The notes below the pieces were generated by a model that saw only the letters and a program-made list of their open reading frames with translations, made no database searches and was not told the origin of the DNA. The translations under genes were made by a program, and so were the position numbers. Shown here piece after piece: positions 54,440 to 64,000 of a DNA stretch of 64,000 nucleotides (position 1 is the first letter of the stretch; every line of letters starts with the position of its first letter). This DNA comes from Peronospora farinosa (lineage: Eukaryota; Oomycota; Peronosporomycetes; Peronosporales; Peronosporaceae): positions 248,001 through 312,000 of the forward strand of contig CANTFK010000785.1 of the NCBI GenBank assembly GCA_947646735.1. Reading direction: 5' to 3'.

Positions 54440-56155
54440 ACACCTTTAAGAACAATTCTCGGACCCCACGCGCTCTACCGTCGCCGACGACGGATTCAAG
54501 CGCCCTCTGGACAACCCGATCACCGCGTACGAGCTCGAATGCGCGTTCCGCTGCTTACGTAACGGACGCGCAACGGGCCCGAATTGCATTCCTGCCGAGT
54601 TACTCAAGTATGGATCAGAGCTATTAGCTCAACCTCTCGCCGACATCATCAATCATGGACTTACAACAGGAGGCAACATTCACCTGGGCGACGGGAGTTC
54701 TTCTTGGAATACCCAAGCCAAATAAGCCGGCTGGCCGATGCGCTAGCCTCCGACCCATCGTCCTACTCAACAGCATCCGTAAGGCAATGTTATTGGTGGT
54801 GCTTCGTCGCATCTCCCCCAAGGTCGAAGAATATTTGTCCCCGCACCAAAGTGGGTTCAGACCCTGTCGCAGCACTGCTGATGCAGTGTGGGATCACAGG
54901 TGGATAGCAGCACGCGCTCAGAGATACAAAGAACGATTTCATATTCTTGGGATCGACCTCTCACGTGCTTTTGACACCGTCAACCGTGACAAACTTATCT
55001 CCGTACTCAAGACAATTCTCGATAATGACGAAATTCGGCTGATCCGGCTACTTCTTCGAGACACAATGCTCTCCCTCCGACTCGGCAAATGCCTGCTTTC
55101 ACCATTTAAGAGCAATACAGGTACTCTTCAAGGTGACTCAATTTCCCCCGTTCTATTTGTTGTATACCTCGAAGCAGCTTTACGAGATCTTGCCGAGCGA
55201 CTCGACGTACCCCACGATCCTATCGCTGACATGATCGTGTACGCCGATGACGCCGACTTTGTTTGCCGAAGCGCCGAAATTGCTATACTGTTCGAAACTG
55301 GAGCCCCTGCCATCCTGTCCAAATGGTCACTTCAGATGAACACGTTCAAGACCGAACACACCATCGTACAACGCAGCCTAACCGCGCAGTCCAATCGAAT
55401 TACACGTGCCAAAGATGAAGAGTGGCTATTACGCGCAAATTAGGTTCTCTCCTCGGCGACGCCGAGGACGTATCCCGTTGTAAAAGTTTAGCGACTGCCG
55501 CACTCCACCGCATGTGGAAAGTTTGGCTCCGGCCATCGAAGACTTCGAAATCTACGCGCCTTCGCCTCTACAAATGCTACGTATTGTCGATACTCCTTTA
55601 GAACTGCGGGACCTGGGCCCTTACCAATTCCGTGCTACACACCCTCGAATATTTCCATCGTCAGCAGCTGCGCAAAGTGATCGGAGTACTTTATCCAGCC
55701 ACGATTTCCAATGACAAGCTTTACGCTCGTACCGAAACCCAGCCGCTCCGATATCACTTGCTTCGCTGCCGATGGAGCCTTTTTGGTCACATCCTCCGCA
55801 GAACTGCCGACATATTGCATACCGCTTCATGGCAGCTTACTTTACTCCTAGTGAGACCGGCAAATGGAGAGGCAGACACCGACTTACGCTACCAATGGTC
55901 CTCGATGCCGACCTTCAAAAACTTTCTGCAGGACACCGGCTTCAACGTGCTCCAGACTTGTACCTCCTTCGCCTCTGTGCACAGGATCTTGCAGCCTGGA
56001 CGGACTTAACCGAGGCGCTTATAGCGAACGCGCTGCTTAGTGGACCCTGGCCGAGAGAAGAGAACTGTAGAGAACGAGAGATAACTCGACGCATGCGGAA
56101 GTTGAGCCAATTTTGTGTCAAGACGGCTCGCGAAACGCGTTCACATACATACACA
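54440..56155 (+). pseudogene. LINE reverse transcriptase remnant
   Basis: The frame 54655-55443 includes ASLRPIVLLNSIRKAML, SPHQSGFRPCRSTADAVWDH, HILGIDLSRAFDTVNRDKL, GTLQGDSISPVLFVVYLEAA and the catalytic MIVYADDADFV near 55236. Further on, in other frames, comes the LINE C-terminal segment with CRWSLFGHILRRT. Stop codons occur at 55441 and later. Confidence 0.88.
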
Positions 56156-56168
56156 TAAGTCAGTCTTG

Positions 56169-56381
56169 AATTTACTACATCACACTCACTGCGCACGGGA
56201 AATCTGGAAACAGCTTCCGTGATGCAACTAGGAACTTGATTTAAAGTTCGTTACGCGGACCGCCTTAAGCGGCCGGCCAACACCACCGCACGCGGATGTA
56301 AGACGGTCTAAACGCTTCCTCGCTCGTGCTTGAAGGAGTGTGATAGTAGCACGTGGTTACTTCTTGAAGTGCCCGTCTACA
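56169..56381 (+). repeat. Element C 5' LTR, right part
   Basis: Continues the LTR after the LINE and ends CCCGTCTACA at 56381. Contains the palindrome-like ACCGCCTTAAGCGG of this LTR family. Confidence 0.85.
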
Positions 56382-56399
56382 CTTGGTAGCACTTGTTGG
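56382..56399 (+). other. Element C primer-binding site candidate
   Basis: CTTGGTAGCACTTG directly after the LTR, matching the sites of G1 and G2. Confidence 0.6.
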
Positions 56400-56579
56400 T
56401 CCTTTCGACGACCTGAATCTCTCAGCATGGGTGTGAGTGGGAATGGGCACCAATATGGGTTAGGGCCAATTCCATCACCTCTCTTAGTATCATAGTGAGT
56501 TGTCTGAGCGTTTGGTTCAATGACTTTAATGAACAAGCCTTGGCCCATGTATTGGAATGTCCTTCTAAGTAACATGTTG

Positions 56580-57512
56580 CTAAGCTGGAGCAGTCTGAGG
56601 CGTTTGTGCTCGGACAGCGTAGAAATGCGTCCGAGGCAAATAGCCAAGCCACTGATTCCATTTATATGACTCAGGATAATCTTTTGCGTGAGCAAGCTCG
56701 GAATGAGACGCTCTCAGCCCGGCCTAATCAGCCAAGGCCCATTCGGATGGACCCTCCGAAATTTGATGGGACTTCCTCACATACGATTGTCCACTGACTT
56801 ATAGCAGTGGAGCAATGAGGTATGGCGCATCTCATCGAAGACGACACCAGGATGGTGTCGTATGCCATGTCAAATCTGCGTGGCAAAGCGTCAGAGTAGG
56901 CTTACTCTGCGCTTATGGCAAACGCTGATGCGTTTTCATTATTTCCATCATGAAGATCTTTAAGTCAAAGATTCTCGCCATATACCTGCCGCCTAACAAT
57001 GAAGTGTTACTTCAGGCGCGCTTCTTTGGAGCACGACAGGCGAATCGATCTCTGCAAAAGTATGTGGAGGAGATGCGTTCACTGTCTGCGTCCATATTAA
57101 TGTGGGTCCGATACCGAAACACATTAAGGTGCCAACGTTCATGAACGGACTAAGTCACGGGCCATCGCGTCAGGCCTTTCTTAGAAAGGTGCCAAAGACG
57201 ATGGAGGGGGCAATTGATATTGCATTGGTTGAGGAGCAATCATACTACAGTGCCTCGTCGACAGCTTATTTTAAGCCGTCGGCCGAGAGGTTTAATGCCA
57301 CTCCAATGGAGCTAGGCAATGTAGACGTGGTCTGCTACAAGTACGGCAAGATCGGCCATATGATGGCTCTCTGCTATGCCAAACTTTCTGCTGGTGCCAA
57401 GGCAGCAAGTAAGAAGGCTCCCTACTTGAATGGATGTGCGAAAAGCCAGTGTGCACGACGCACGGGTTCATCACCTGCCCAAGATGGGTCGGGAAATGCG
57501 GGAGCGCAGTAG
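56580..57512 (+). pseudogene. Element C gag remnant
   Basis: Frames from 56606, 56950 and 57102 give RPIRMDPPKFDGTSSHTI, EEMRSLSASILMWV and, after the shared +1 break, MGPIPKHIKVPTFMNGLSHG. The zinc knuckle reads CYKYGKIGHMMALC, so its second cysteine is lost. Confidence 0.8.
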
Positions 57513-57599
57513 GGGCGGGATGCCCTACTGTCGCGGACTCTGAAGCTACCCCCTATGTTCAAAGCTATCGAACAAATGGGAAGCATAGTCCCTGAGGTA

Positions 57600-60250
57600 C
57601 CGAAAGGTCGGACCTCAACCTTTTAGGTCTATAGCGCTCTAGTACGAGGCTATGACCAAGTAATGCCCCTTATAGTTGATTCGGGCGCATCACAGAATGT
57701 CGCTAAACTTGCGGCTCTGAAAAAGAGCCCGGTGAGTTATGAGTCGCTTTGCCAGGATGGCAAGCGAGAAGAGGCGACCATTCAATTAGCGAACAGCGCT
57801 CTCGTGAAATCGGAGGGAGCATTAGTGTATTCTCTTATATAAAGAAGTTCACAGTGCTAGGTATGGAGAGTCCGTATGACTTCATCCTAGGCATTCCTTG
57901 GTTGGCTAAACACCAACGATGAATTGACTGGCGTACACGCACAGTCGCTAGTTCTATGCAAGGCACCGGAAAGGATGAGATCTTGGGAGAGGCTTATGTG
58001 GCTGATGCTGTGTCCAACACAGTCGAGGGTGCGATGACGGTATGCCAATTGACACTAGGTTCTACCCAGCTCGTTGAGCCTGGAGTATTGGGAAGTGTTC
58101 TGACAAAAAGTCAGGTGACACATATTCCTATCCAGGTCGAAAAGACTGGTGTAGTGAATGGGGCGATGACAGATAGTCATGCGTCCAATAGTCCTGCACA
58201 GAGCCGAGAGCCTGTGGCAGTTGATGGTGGGATGACAGGAAGTCAAGCGCCACAAGAATCGGCATAGAGCCATGAGCCTGGTGCGGTTGGAAGGAGTGCG
58301 TTGACTAATACAACAACGACACCTTCTTCCAGGTCAAAGGTCGTGGTGACTCAAAGAACGAGCACCAGACGTATTAAGACGATCAAGGGCACGTCGAAAT
58401 GAGTGACCCTTATCTCAGTCTCGGTCCAAGAGGACGGACCTACGAACGAGTTGTTCGAGGCCGTCGAAGACAAAATGCCGGAGGCATCCTCTGTTGAGGT
58501 GCTCCAACTTGTCTTGGTATCTGCCGAGGAGATAGTAAATCTCTCGGAGATGACGTGGGATCGGTTCCTGTCCGAACTAAAGGAAGGAAAGATCCACGAG
58601 ATAGTCGCATCAGTTTCAGAAGAGAACGTGGTGGACTGTTGCTCTTCGTCCACAATGGACAAGACTGCCTTAAACACTGACAAAAAGAAACGGTACGGTG
58701 CTCAAGGCTGGGAAGCCTTGGAGGACAGCCTGTTCTATGATGTTCTGTGGAAATACCGTGATGTGTTTCCAGCAGAAGTTCCGAGCCGCCTACCGGCCGA
58801 TAGGGGCATCAGGCACGAAATTGACCTGGAACCTGGCACCAAGTATTGTGTGACCAGGCAATGTCCGTTTCCGAAGCAACAAGTCGATTGCATCGATGAG
58901 GACTTCGAAAAGCAAGCCAAGGCGGGAGAACAAGTCGCCTCACTGTATCCCGACCTTCTGTGTGCGTAAAGCAACAGGTGAATGGCGCGTGGTTCATGCT
59001 TATAATTAGCTGAACACGGCCACCATCCCGGCTCAAACACCGATCCCGCGGAAAGATGTTTTGTTGAATTCCATGGGAAAGTCAACTATCTTTTCCGCGT
59101 TGGATCTGAAGGATGGCTACTATCAGGTTCTCATGAGAGATACCGATGTAGCCAAAACGGCAGTAAGCACCCCAAGCGGTATGCTGTGGGAGTGGCTTGT
59201 GATGCCACAAGGGTTGAAAAATGCTCCGGCAACATTCAACCGAGTGGTGGCTCACGTGATGCGTCAGCACCGTGCCTACGCGCCCCATTACTTTGACGAT
59301 GTATTCGTGCATAGTAGGGTGGAGGACGGTCTGAGCGCGATAGAGTCTCACAAGCGTCATTTAGACGCTATGTTGCAGACTATGGGTGACGCCCAATTAT
59401 ACGTGTACTTGCGGAAGTGCGTGATAGGGGTTCCCGCGATACCTGTACTGGGCTGCATCGTAGGTGCACATGGTGTACGAGCAGACCAAGAAAAGGTCAA
59501 GGCTATCAAGGAATGCCCAGTCCCACGACATGTGAAGGATCTGCGCCAATTCCTTGGGCTCTCTAATTACTTGCATAAGTACAACAAGAGTTATGTGGAG
59601 CGGACTAAGCCATTGTCTGACCTTTTGAAAAAGGATACAAAATGTACTTGGTCAAAGGAGCAAGAAGATGCGTTCACTTCAGTGAAGCAATCTCTTGTAG
59701 AGGCACCGGTCTTGGCATTGCCAGACGCGGATAAGCCCTTTAGCGTCGTCTGCGATGCAAGCAATTTTGCAATTGGCAGCGCGCTCATGCAGAAGGATGA
59801 CAACGGGGTTGACCGTGTCATATCTTATCAGTCTTGGCTTTTAAAAGCTGCCGAGCTGAATTACCCTGTGCATGACAAAGAGCTACTTTCAATCAAGTAT
59901 GCTCTTGTAAAGTTTCGGGTGCACCTCTTGGGCACCGAACCTTTTGTGGTTTATACGGATCACGCATCACTGCGGACCGCTATAAATTCACCGCAACCCT
60001 CACCGAGAATGGCGAGATGGCTAACATTCTTCTCTGAATTTAATTTCAAAGTTGAATATAAGCCGGGTAAGTCGAAATTTCTTGGCTGACTCGTTATCGT
60101 GCAGACCAAACTTCAAGGGAATGCGCCTAGAAAAATGTGTCGCGTGCAAAAGCACAAGTTGAGTCGTCAACATTGGCATCCATGAAGGCCTACCATGTGA
60201 CGAGCTCAATGGCCTTCGATATAAAGAAGTGCTACGGTCAATCGAACACA
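57600..60250 (+). pseudogene. Element C protease, RT and RNase H
   Basis: Protease motif VDSGASQNVAKL near 57676 has the catalytic D-S-G. A linker frame 58403-58969 matches the G1 RT leader (LPADRGIRHEIDLEPGTKY). From 59061 to 60089 RT and RNase H are open: IFSALDLKDGYYQVLM, PSGMLWEWLVMPQG, APHYFDDVFVHS, DASNFAIGSALMQKDD, YTDHASLRTAINS. The frame ends PGKSKFLG with a frameshift, and coding-like sequence fades by about 60250. Confidence 0.88.
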
Positions 60251-62115
60251 TTTGCGATGAGGGCAACATCAGCGATGTCCAACCTCACCTTTAACACTTA
60301 AAACAGGTGTTTCAAGTTATGCGAGACAACAAGTTGTATGCGAATCTTAAGCAGTGTGTCTTTTGTGCACCGGAAATTTCGGTGCTGGGTTGCTATGTGA
60401 GTAAATCGGGACTTCGAGCTGACCCAGAGAAGGTATCGCCCATCTTTTCTCGGCCCACACCCAAGAACCCTACGGAGTTTCGCCAGTGTCTCAGCTTGGC
60501 TAATAATTTGCATAAGTTTTCGAATCTTAATGCTGGTTCTATTTAGCCTTTGTCGTCACTCTTGAAGAAAAACGGCCACGTGGTTGTGGCGTCCCGAGCA
60601 CCAAGCAGCCTTCGAAGCAGTGAAGAAGTGCGTGGCGTCATCGCCAATGCTGGTCCTACCAGACGACTCCAAGCCGTTCCACGTGGTATGCGATGATAGT
60701 GATTTCGCAATCGGATGTGCCCTCACGCAAAATTAATGATGAGGGTCGTGAGCTATCAGTCGCGACAGATGAAGTCAGCTGAGGACTATCCGGTTCACGA
60801 CAAGGAGTTGCTAGCGATGCGCTACGCACACTTCATGTTTCGCGTGCATCTGCTCGGTGGTCGTACATTTGCTTTGTATACCGACCATACATTTCTGCGC
60901 ACAGCAATGAAAATTCCACACCTGTACCAACGGATGGCACGATGGCTTTCATTCTTCTCTGAGTATAACTTCGTATAACATTATTTACAAGCCAGGCAAG
61001 ACCAATATTTTTCGCCAATGCTCTGTCATGACGCCCCGACTACAATCCTCGGACTGCGCTGAGTCGTCAGACGACTGATGACGAGAATAATGATGATCGA
61101 TGTGCAATGTGCGTATTGCTGAATTTAACTCGGGTCACACGCGAGCTGTGCTAATTCGACAAGATCGTCGCGGCTGACGAAATGATCCAGATTACGCAAA
61201 TATTATTGCCTATATGAGTGCTTCCAGTGAGGTGCACTGGAAGCTCTATCACGAATCAAGCGTGATCATATTCATCGATACAGCTTAGACGAGGATTTGT
61301 TTCTGCTAAAACATCGATTTAATTCGATGCTTCTCGCACGGTGATTGCCAACGACATGGGTTGCGTTCTCAAGTCATTCACAAGTACCACCAATTCCCGG
61401 AACGCGGACATATAGGCCTCGAAAAGAGTTCTTCGGCTGTGTCTCGGGACTTGTGATGGCCCCACATGTATAAGTGGGTACGCAACTGGATCCGAACGTG
61501 CGAAATCTGCCAGCGAGTAAAGCCAGCTCTATCGTCGCAGGATCCCCTGCGGCCGTTGCCGACTGCAGCTGAGGCCTGGCGTTCAGTTTCGATGGACTTC
61601 ATCTTCGGGATCGCGCCCGATAGTAAAGATCGAGCGGGTATTCTGGATTTTGTGGACCGATTCAGCAAGATGACACACCTAGTGCCTGCTCACGCTACGA
61701 TCACCGAGGTATAGACCGCGTTCCACTTCATTGACGCGGTGTTCCGTCATCACGGAATGCCCGAAAATATTGTTTCGGAGCGTGATCCGCAATTCACATC
61801 CGCATTTTGGACGTTGCTGTTCGAGCTTCTCGGTACGAAGGTGCATATGTCGACAGCGGCCCATCCGGTAACGGTTTGATCATTTGGAAACGGATGAGGA
61901 AACCGAGCGCGTGGATTGGATCCTCGAAGAGGATCTTGAAAGTTTTGCTAATTCATTCAAGAGTTGGAAGTGCACTCTTATTAATTGCTGAGTTCGCACT
62001 CAACAATGCCGTACATGCGTCAGCAGCTTAACGCCATTTTTCTGAATTCGGCTCTCTACCCTCGAGCTCCTACTTTTCTTGACGTACCCACTGCACCTTG
62101 TAGATCCGATCTTAG

Positions 62116-62443
62116 TGTAACGGGGTGTACCGTTACACAATTAGGTATAGTTAATTTCATATTACATAAGTAGTTATATGCTACACCCGAGATAACGGGT
62201 GTAGCCATTCATATCTCATTTTGCAGGTAAGTCAGAATCAGTCTCGTTATTTGCCATTAGGAGAAAGATCTGTAGTTAAGTGGTTCCCATGAGTTTGGTA
62301 ACCACTCGTGCTTAGTCTAAAAACATAAAAATATAATAATTAGAGTTGAAACTTACCTCAGCACGCTAGTTACTGCGTGCTCCCTTACGCTTCCTCGTAA
62401 GACCTATTGTGTGTGTAAGTACCGGAGCTTTAGCCCCGTTACA
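62116..62443 (+). repeat. LTR inside element D pol (328 bp)
   Basis: TGTAACGGGG at 62116 and CCCCGTTACA ending at 62443 form a perfect 10-bp terminal inverted repeat. D integrase sequence lies on both sides, so this is most simply a solo LTR of another insertion. No clear target duplication (CTTAG against CTAGG). Confidence 0.65.
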
Positions 62444-62715
62444 CTAGGGGAATGACAGTGCTTAACAAGGATCAATTACTCGCGCCTAGGTTCGTAATAC
62501 TGATACCCTGAGACCTTCGGTCGAGAGCAACACACAATCACCTTCTATAAACATGCTAATGTTTTAATCTCCATGTTGTCAGCATTCTATTCCTGCTTGT
62601 ACACTGCAGACTGAGCGTATAAACTAGGTGTTGGCTTGACGTTGGGGTATTGGATATAAATCAGCCATGTCATCAATTGGTAGCGCCGACTCAATCGGAG
62701 CGTAGTTGGTAGTAA
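62444..62715. other. Unassigned sequence between the solo LTR and the end of D pol
   Basis: 272 bp that I cannot assign to pol or to the LTR. It may be further insertion debris. Confidence 0.3.
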
Positions 62716-62994
62716 GTGCACGCTTACCCGAAGATGGGTCAACCAATGTCTGCGCGTTGCATTGAGCTGACGGGGACGCCACGTCGCGTGGCGTGGCGTC
62801 GAAGCAACAGTCTTCGCCTTAGATCGGGTTATTACATTCGCACTCCAAGAATAGCGAGCTTCACTCTCGCGCCCGATTCATCGGTTCATTTAAGGTTCTG
62901 AAGGCGATTGGTGATGCTTACACACTGGAATTTCCCTCTTCGTTGCGACTTCACCCGACGCTATACGTCGGGCGGCCAGAAGAATATCGACCGT

Positions 62995-63991
62995 CTACGC
63001 TTCACGAATTGGTTTTGATGCTAAGTTGAGGGGTCTGAAGGTCAAAAAGTCTTCCCATCGTGCTCGACGCGCCGATGACATCGGGCACGGTTGCGTTCCC
63101 GTCTGTTCATGAGCAAGGACCTGGCGTTTAAGAACCCTTATCCGCTCGAACAAATTACGGTTCGACTGCCTTATCTCGTTCGCGGTCTTCTCCGCCTGTG
63201 CAGCACGCTCAAGGGCAGCCTCAGCTTCCAGCTGAGCATCGGCAGCCTTATTTACGGCCTAATCAACAATCTCCTGGGAAAATAGGACGCCAGCATTACC
63301 GTCGCGAGGGCCCACAACTGCCTGTGGATGTGGAACGACAGATACGCTGGATTTTAACCCGCATTTGGGTCACAAGAACCCTCCTCGAGTGGGCTCATGA
63401 GAAGCGCGCGTTTCCATCCGCTCGCAGGTACCGAGTACGCTAACTTGGATTCCCTCCCGAGAAGGATACATGGGAACCGCGTTCCTCTCTCCTTTGTGAC
63501 GTTCCAGATGTTGTTTAGTCGTACGAGACCATGAAGTCGGGATATTACGATGCGAGCGCGAGCACGAACGCACTCGTGACAAACGAGAACGGTAAGGCGA
63601 CCCAAGCCGTCGAAAACGAGGAATATAACGTGAACGAGAACGAGAACGTCGTGGTGAATACATATCATCACGACTACGAGGCGAGAACCGCGCAGCAGGA
63701 CGGCATGCGAACATGTCGCCGCCCTGCGTTGATTGGGTTCAGCGGAGATCAGCTCCGCTGCCGAGAGTGGTGCTGCCAGCGAGGCGCACCACGAATAACT
63801 ACGCTTCTCCGTTCTCTCAGACTTTGCTCATACTTCGCTATCCAGCTTCGTTCACTTAAGCTAAGTGGACGCCCAGCGATGTGTCGTCTCCAGTCGTCAT
63901 GAGTTGGACGAGGCATCGAGGTGCAAGATTGGCATCCTTCGTTGACATTACGAAAGCAGAGGCGGTCCTCATTCCAAACATTATCACACAT
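62995..63991 (-). pseudogene. Antisense ORF remnant downstream of D pol
   Basis: On the strand opposite to D pol, coding-like pieces run from the right edge to a TAG at 62995. They include MPRPTHDDWRRHIAGRPLSL (from 63916), an Arg/Ser-rich part (DDMYSPRRSRSRSRYIPRFR, 63714-63370), then VVGPRDGNAGVLFSQEIVD, a stop, and a coiled coil (NKAADAQLEAEAALERAAQA, FERIRVLKRQVLAHEQT). The last codons overlap the end of pol by about 30 bp. The start would lie beyond the window. Its strand, position and coiled-coil plus Arg/Ser composition parallel the G1 antisense ORF, although the order of the two parts differs and I see no direct sequence match. Confidence 0.5.
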
Positions 63992-64000
63992 AGCGCACCG

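Larger units (their letters stand above)
53020..56155 (+). mobile_element. Non-LTR retrotransposon (LINE) nested in an LTR
   Basis: 3.1-kb element flanked by the 13-bp target duplication TAAGTCAGTCTTG (53007-53019 and 56156-56168). Reading left to right it holds an APE-type endonuclease and a reverse transcriptase in several frames and ends in a short ACATACATACACA stretch. Multiple stops and frameshifts show it is inactive. Confidence 0.92.
52676..60290 (+). mobile_element. Gypsy element C, 5' part, interrupted by a LINE
   Basis: Plus-strand relative of G1/G2: split 5' LTR (52676-53019 and 56169-56381), primer site, decayed gag, protease, RT and RNase H. It ends abruptly near 60260-60295, where a different Gypsy lineage begins, and no matching 3' LTR lies in the window. 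Confidence 0.85.
60295..63030 (+). mobile_element. Gypsy element D, pol fragment joined to C
   Basis: A second lineage begins within the RT thumb: VFQVMRDNKLYANLKQCVF, LGCYVSKSGLRADPEKV. Then RNase H pieces (VHDKELLAMRYAHFMFRVHL, LYTDHTFLRTAM), the integrase zinc finger and core (61466-61714: MYKWVRNWIRTCEICQRVK, SMDFIFGIAPDSKDRAGI), GMPENIVSERDPQFTSAFW (about 61757), and after a solo LTR the C-terminal part SFKVLKAIGDAYTLEFPSSL and YVGRPEEYRPS (62890-63020). Many frameshifts and stops. No gag or 5' LTR of this lineage is present. Confidence 0.8.

Noticed and set aside
1..64000. tRNA, rRNA genes and CRISPR arrays
   Set aside because: None recognised by eye; the sequence is eukaryotic, so CRISPR is not expected, and repeats seen are retroelement-derived.

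Overview
The window reads as an oomycete genome fragment, most likely from a Phytophthora or downy-mildew relative. The evidence is compact eukaryotic genes with 64-121 nt GT-AG introns, very short intergenic gaps, stramenopile-like versions of conserved proteins (a PH-domain MAP kinase, a Snf7/CHMP4, a mitochondrial uS9 with a long N-terminal extension), and large blocks of nested Ty3/Gypsy and Ty1/Copia retrotransposons. No sequence search was possible, so the taxon is an inference.

Layout. (1) 1-21.7 kb is a gene island: ORC3, RPB10, an acidic nuclear-type protein, mitochondrial-type cysteine synthase, a small unknown gene, a PH-domain MAP kinase, PAT1, PIG-S and PEN-2 (head-to-head), SEC13, a glycosyltransferase-like membrane protein, CHMP4/Snf7 and mitochondrial uS9. 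(2) 22.3-27.6 kb is a Copia element on the minus strand with two LTRs, matching 5-bp target duplications, a primer site and a polypurine tract, but a broken gag-pol. (3) 28.7-39.7 kb is a Gypsy cluster: a truncated gag copy (G2), a two-LTR element (G1) on the minus strand carrying an extra antisense reading frame downstream of pol, and an inverted LTR half. (4) 40.0-49.4 kb is a second gene island: MPC2, NUP35, cytochrome c, RPF1, a six-exon PEX14 with a C-terminal PUB-like domain, and a cyclin K/T-type cyclin. (5) 49.4-52.7 kb has no recognisable gene apart from a probable solo Copia LTR. (6) 52.7-64.0 kb is nested retroelement sequence on the plus strand: a Gypsy LTR split by a LINE with a 13-bp target duplication, its decayed gag-pol (element C), an abrupt switch to another Gypsy lineage (element D), an LTR inside D, and a second decayed antisense frame downstream of D pol.

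The host genes are housekeeping functions (replication, transcription, mRNA decay, ribosome biogenesis, COPII/ESCRT/GPI-anchor/gamma-secretase membrane biology, mitochondria, peroxisomes) and form no pathway cluster. Several are divergently paired over short promoters with CCAAT boxes. The most unusual observations are the PEX14-PUB architecture, the recurrent antisense ORF in two Gypsy lineages, an apparent 9-kb inversion whose breakpoints cut one LTR, and a Copia primer site that resembles the initiator-tRNA anticodon half and overlaps the gag start codon. Splice sites were chosen by eye from GT/AG signals, frame continuity and family resemblance.
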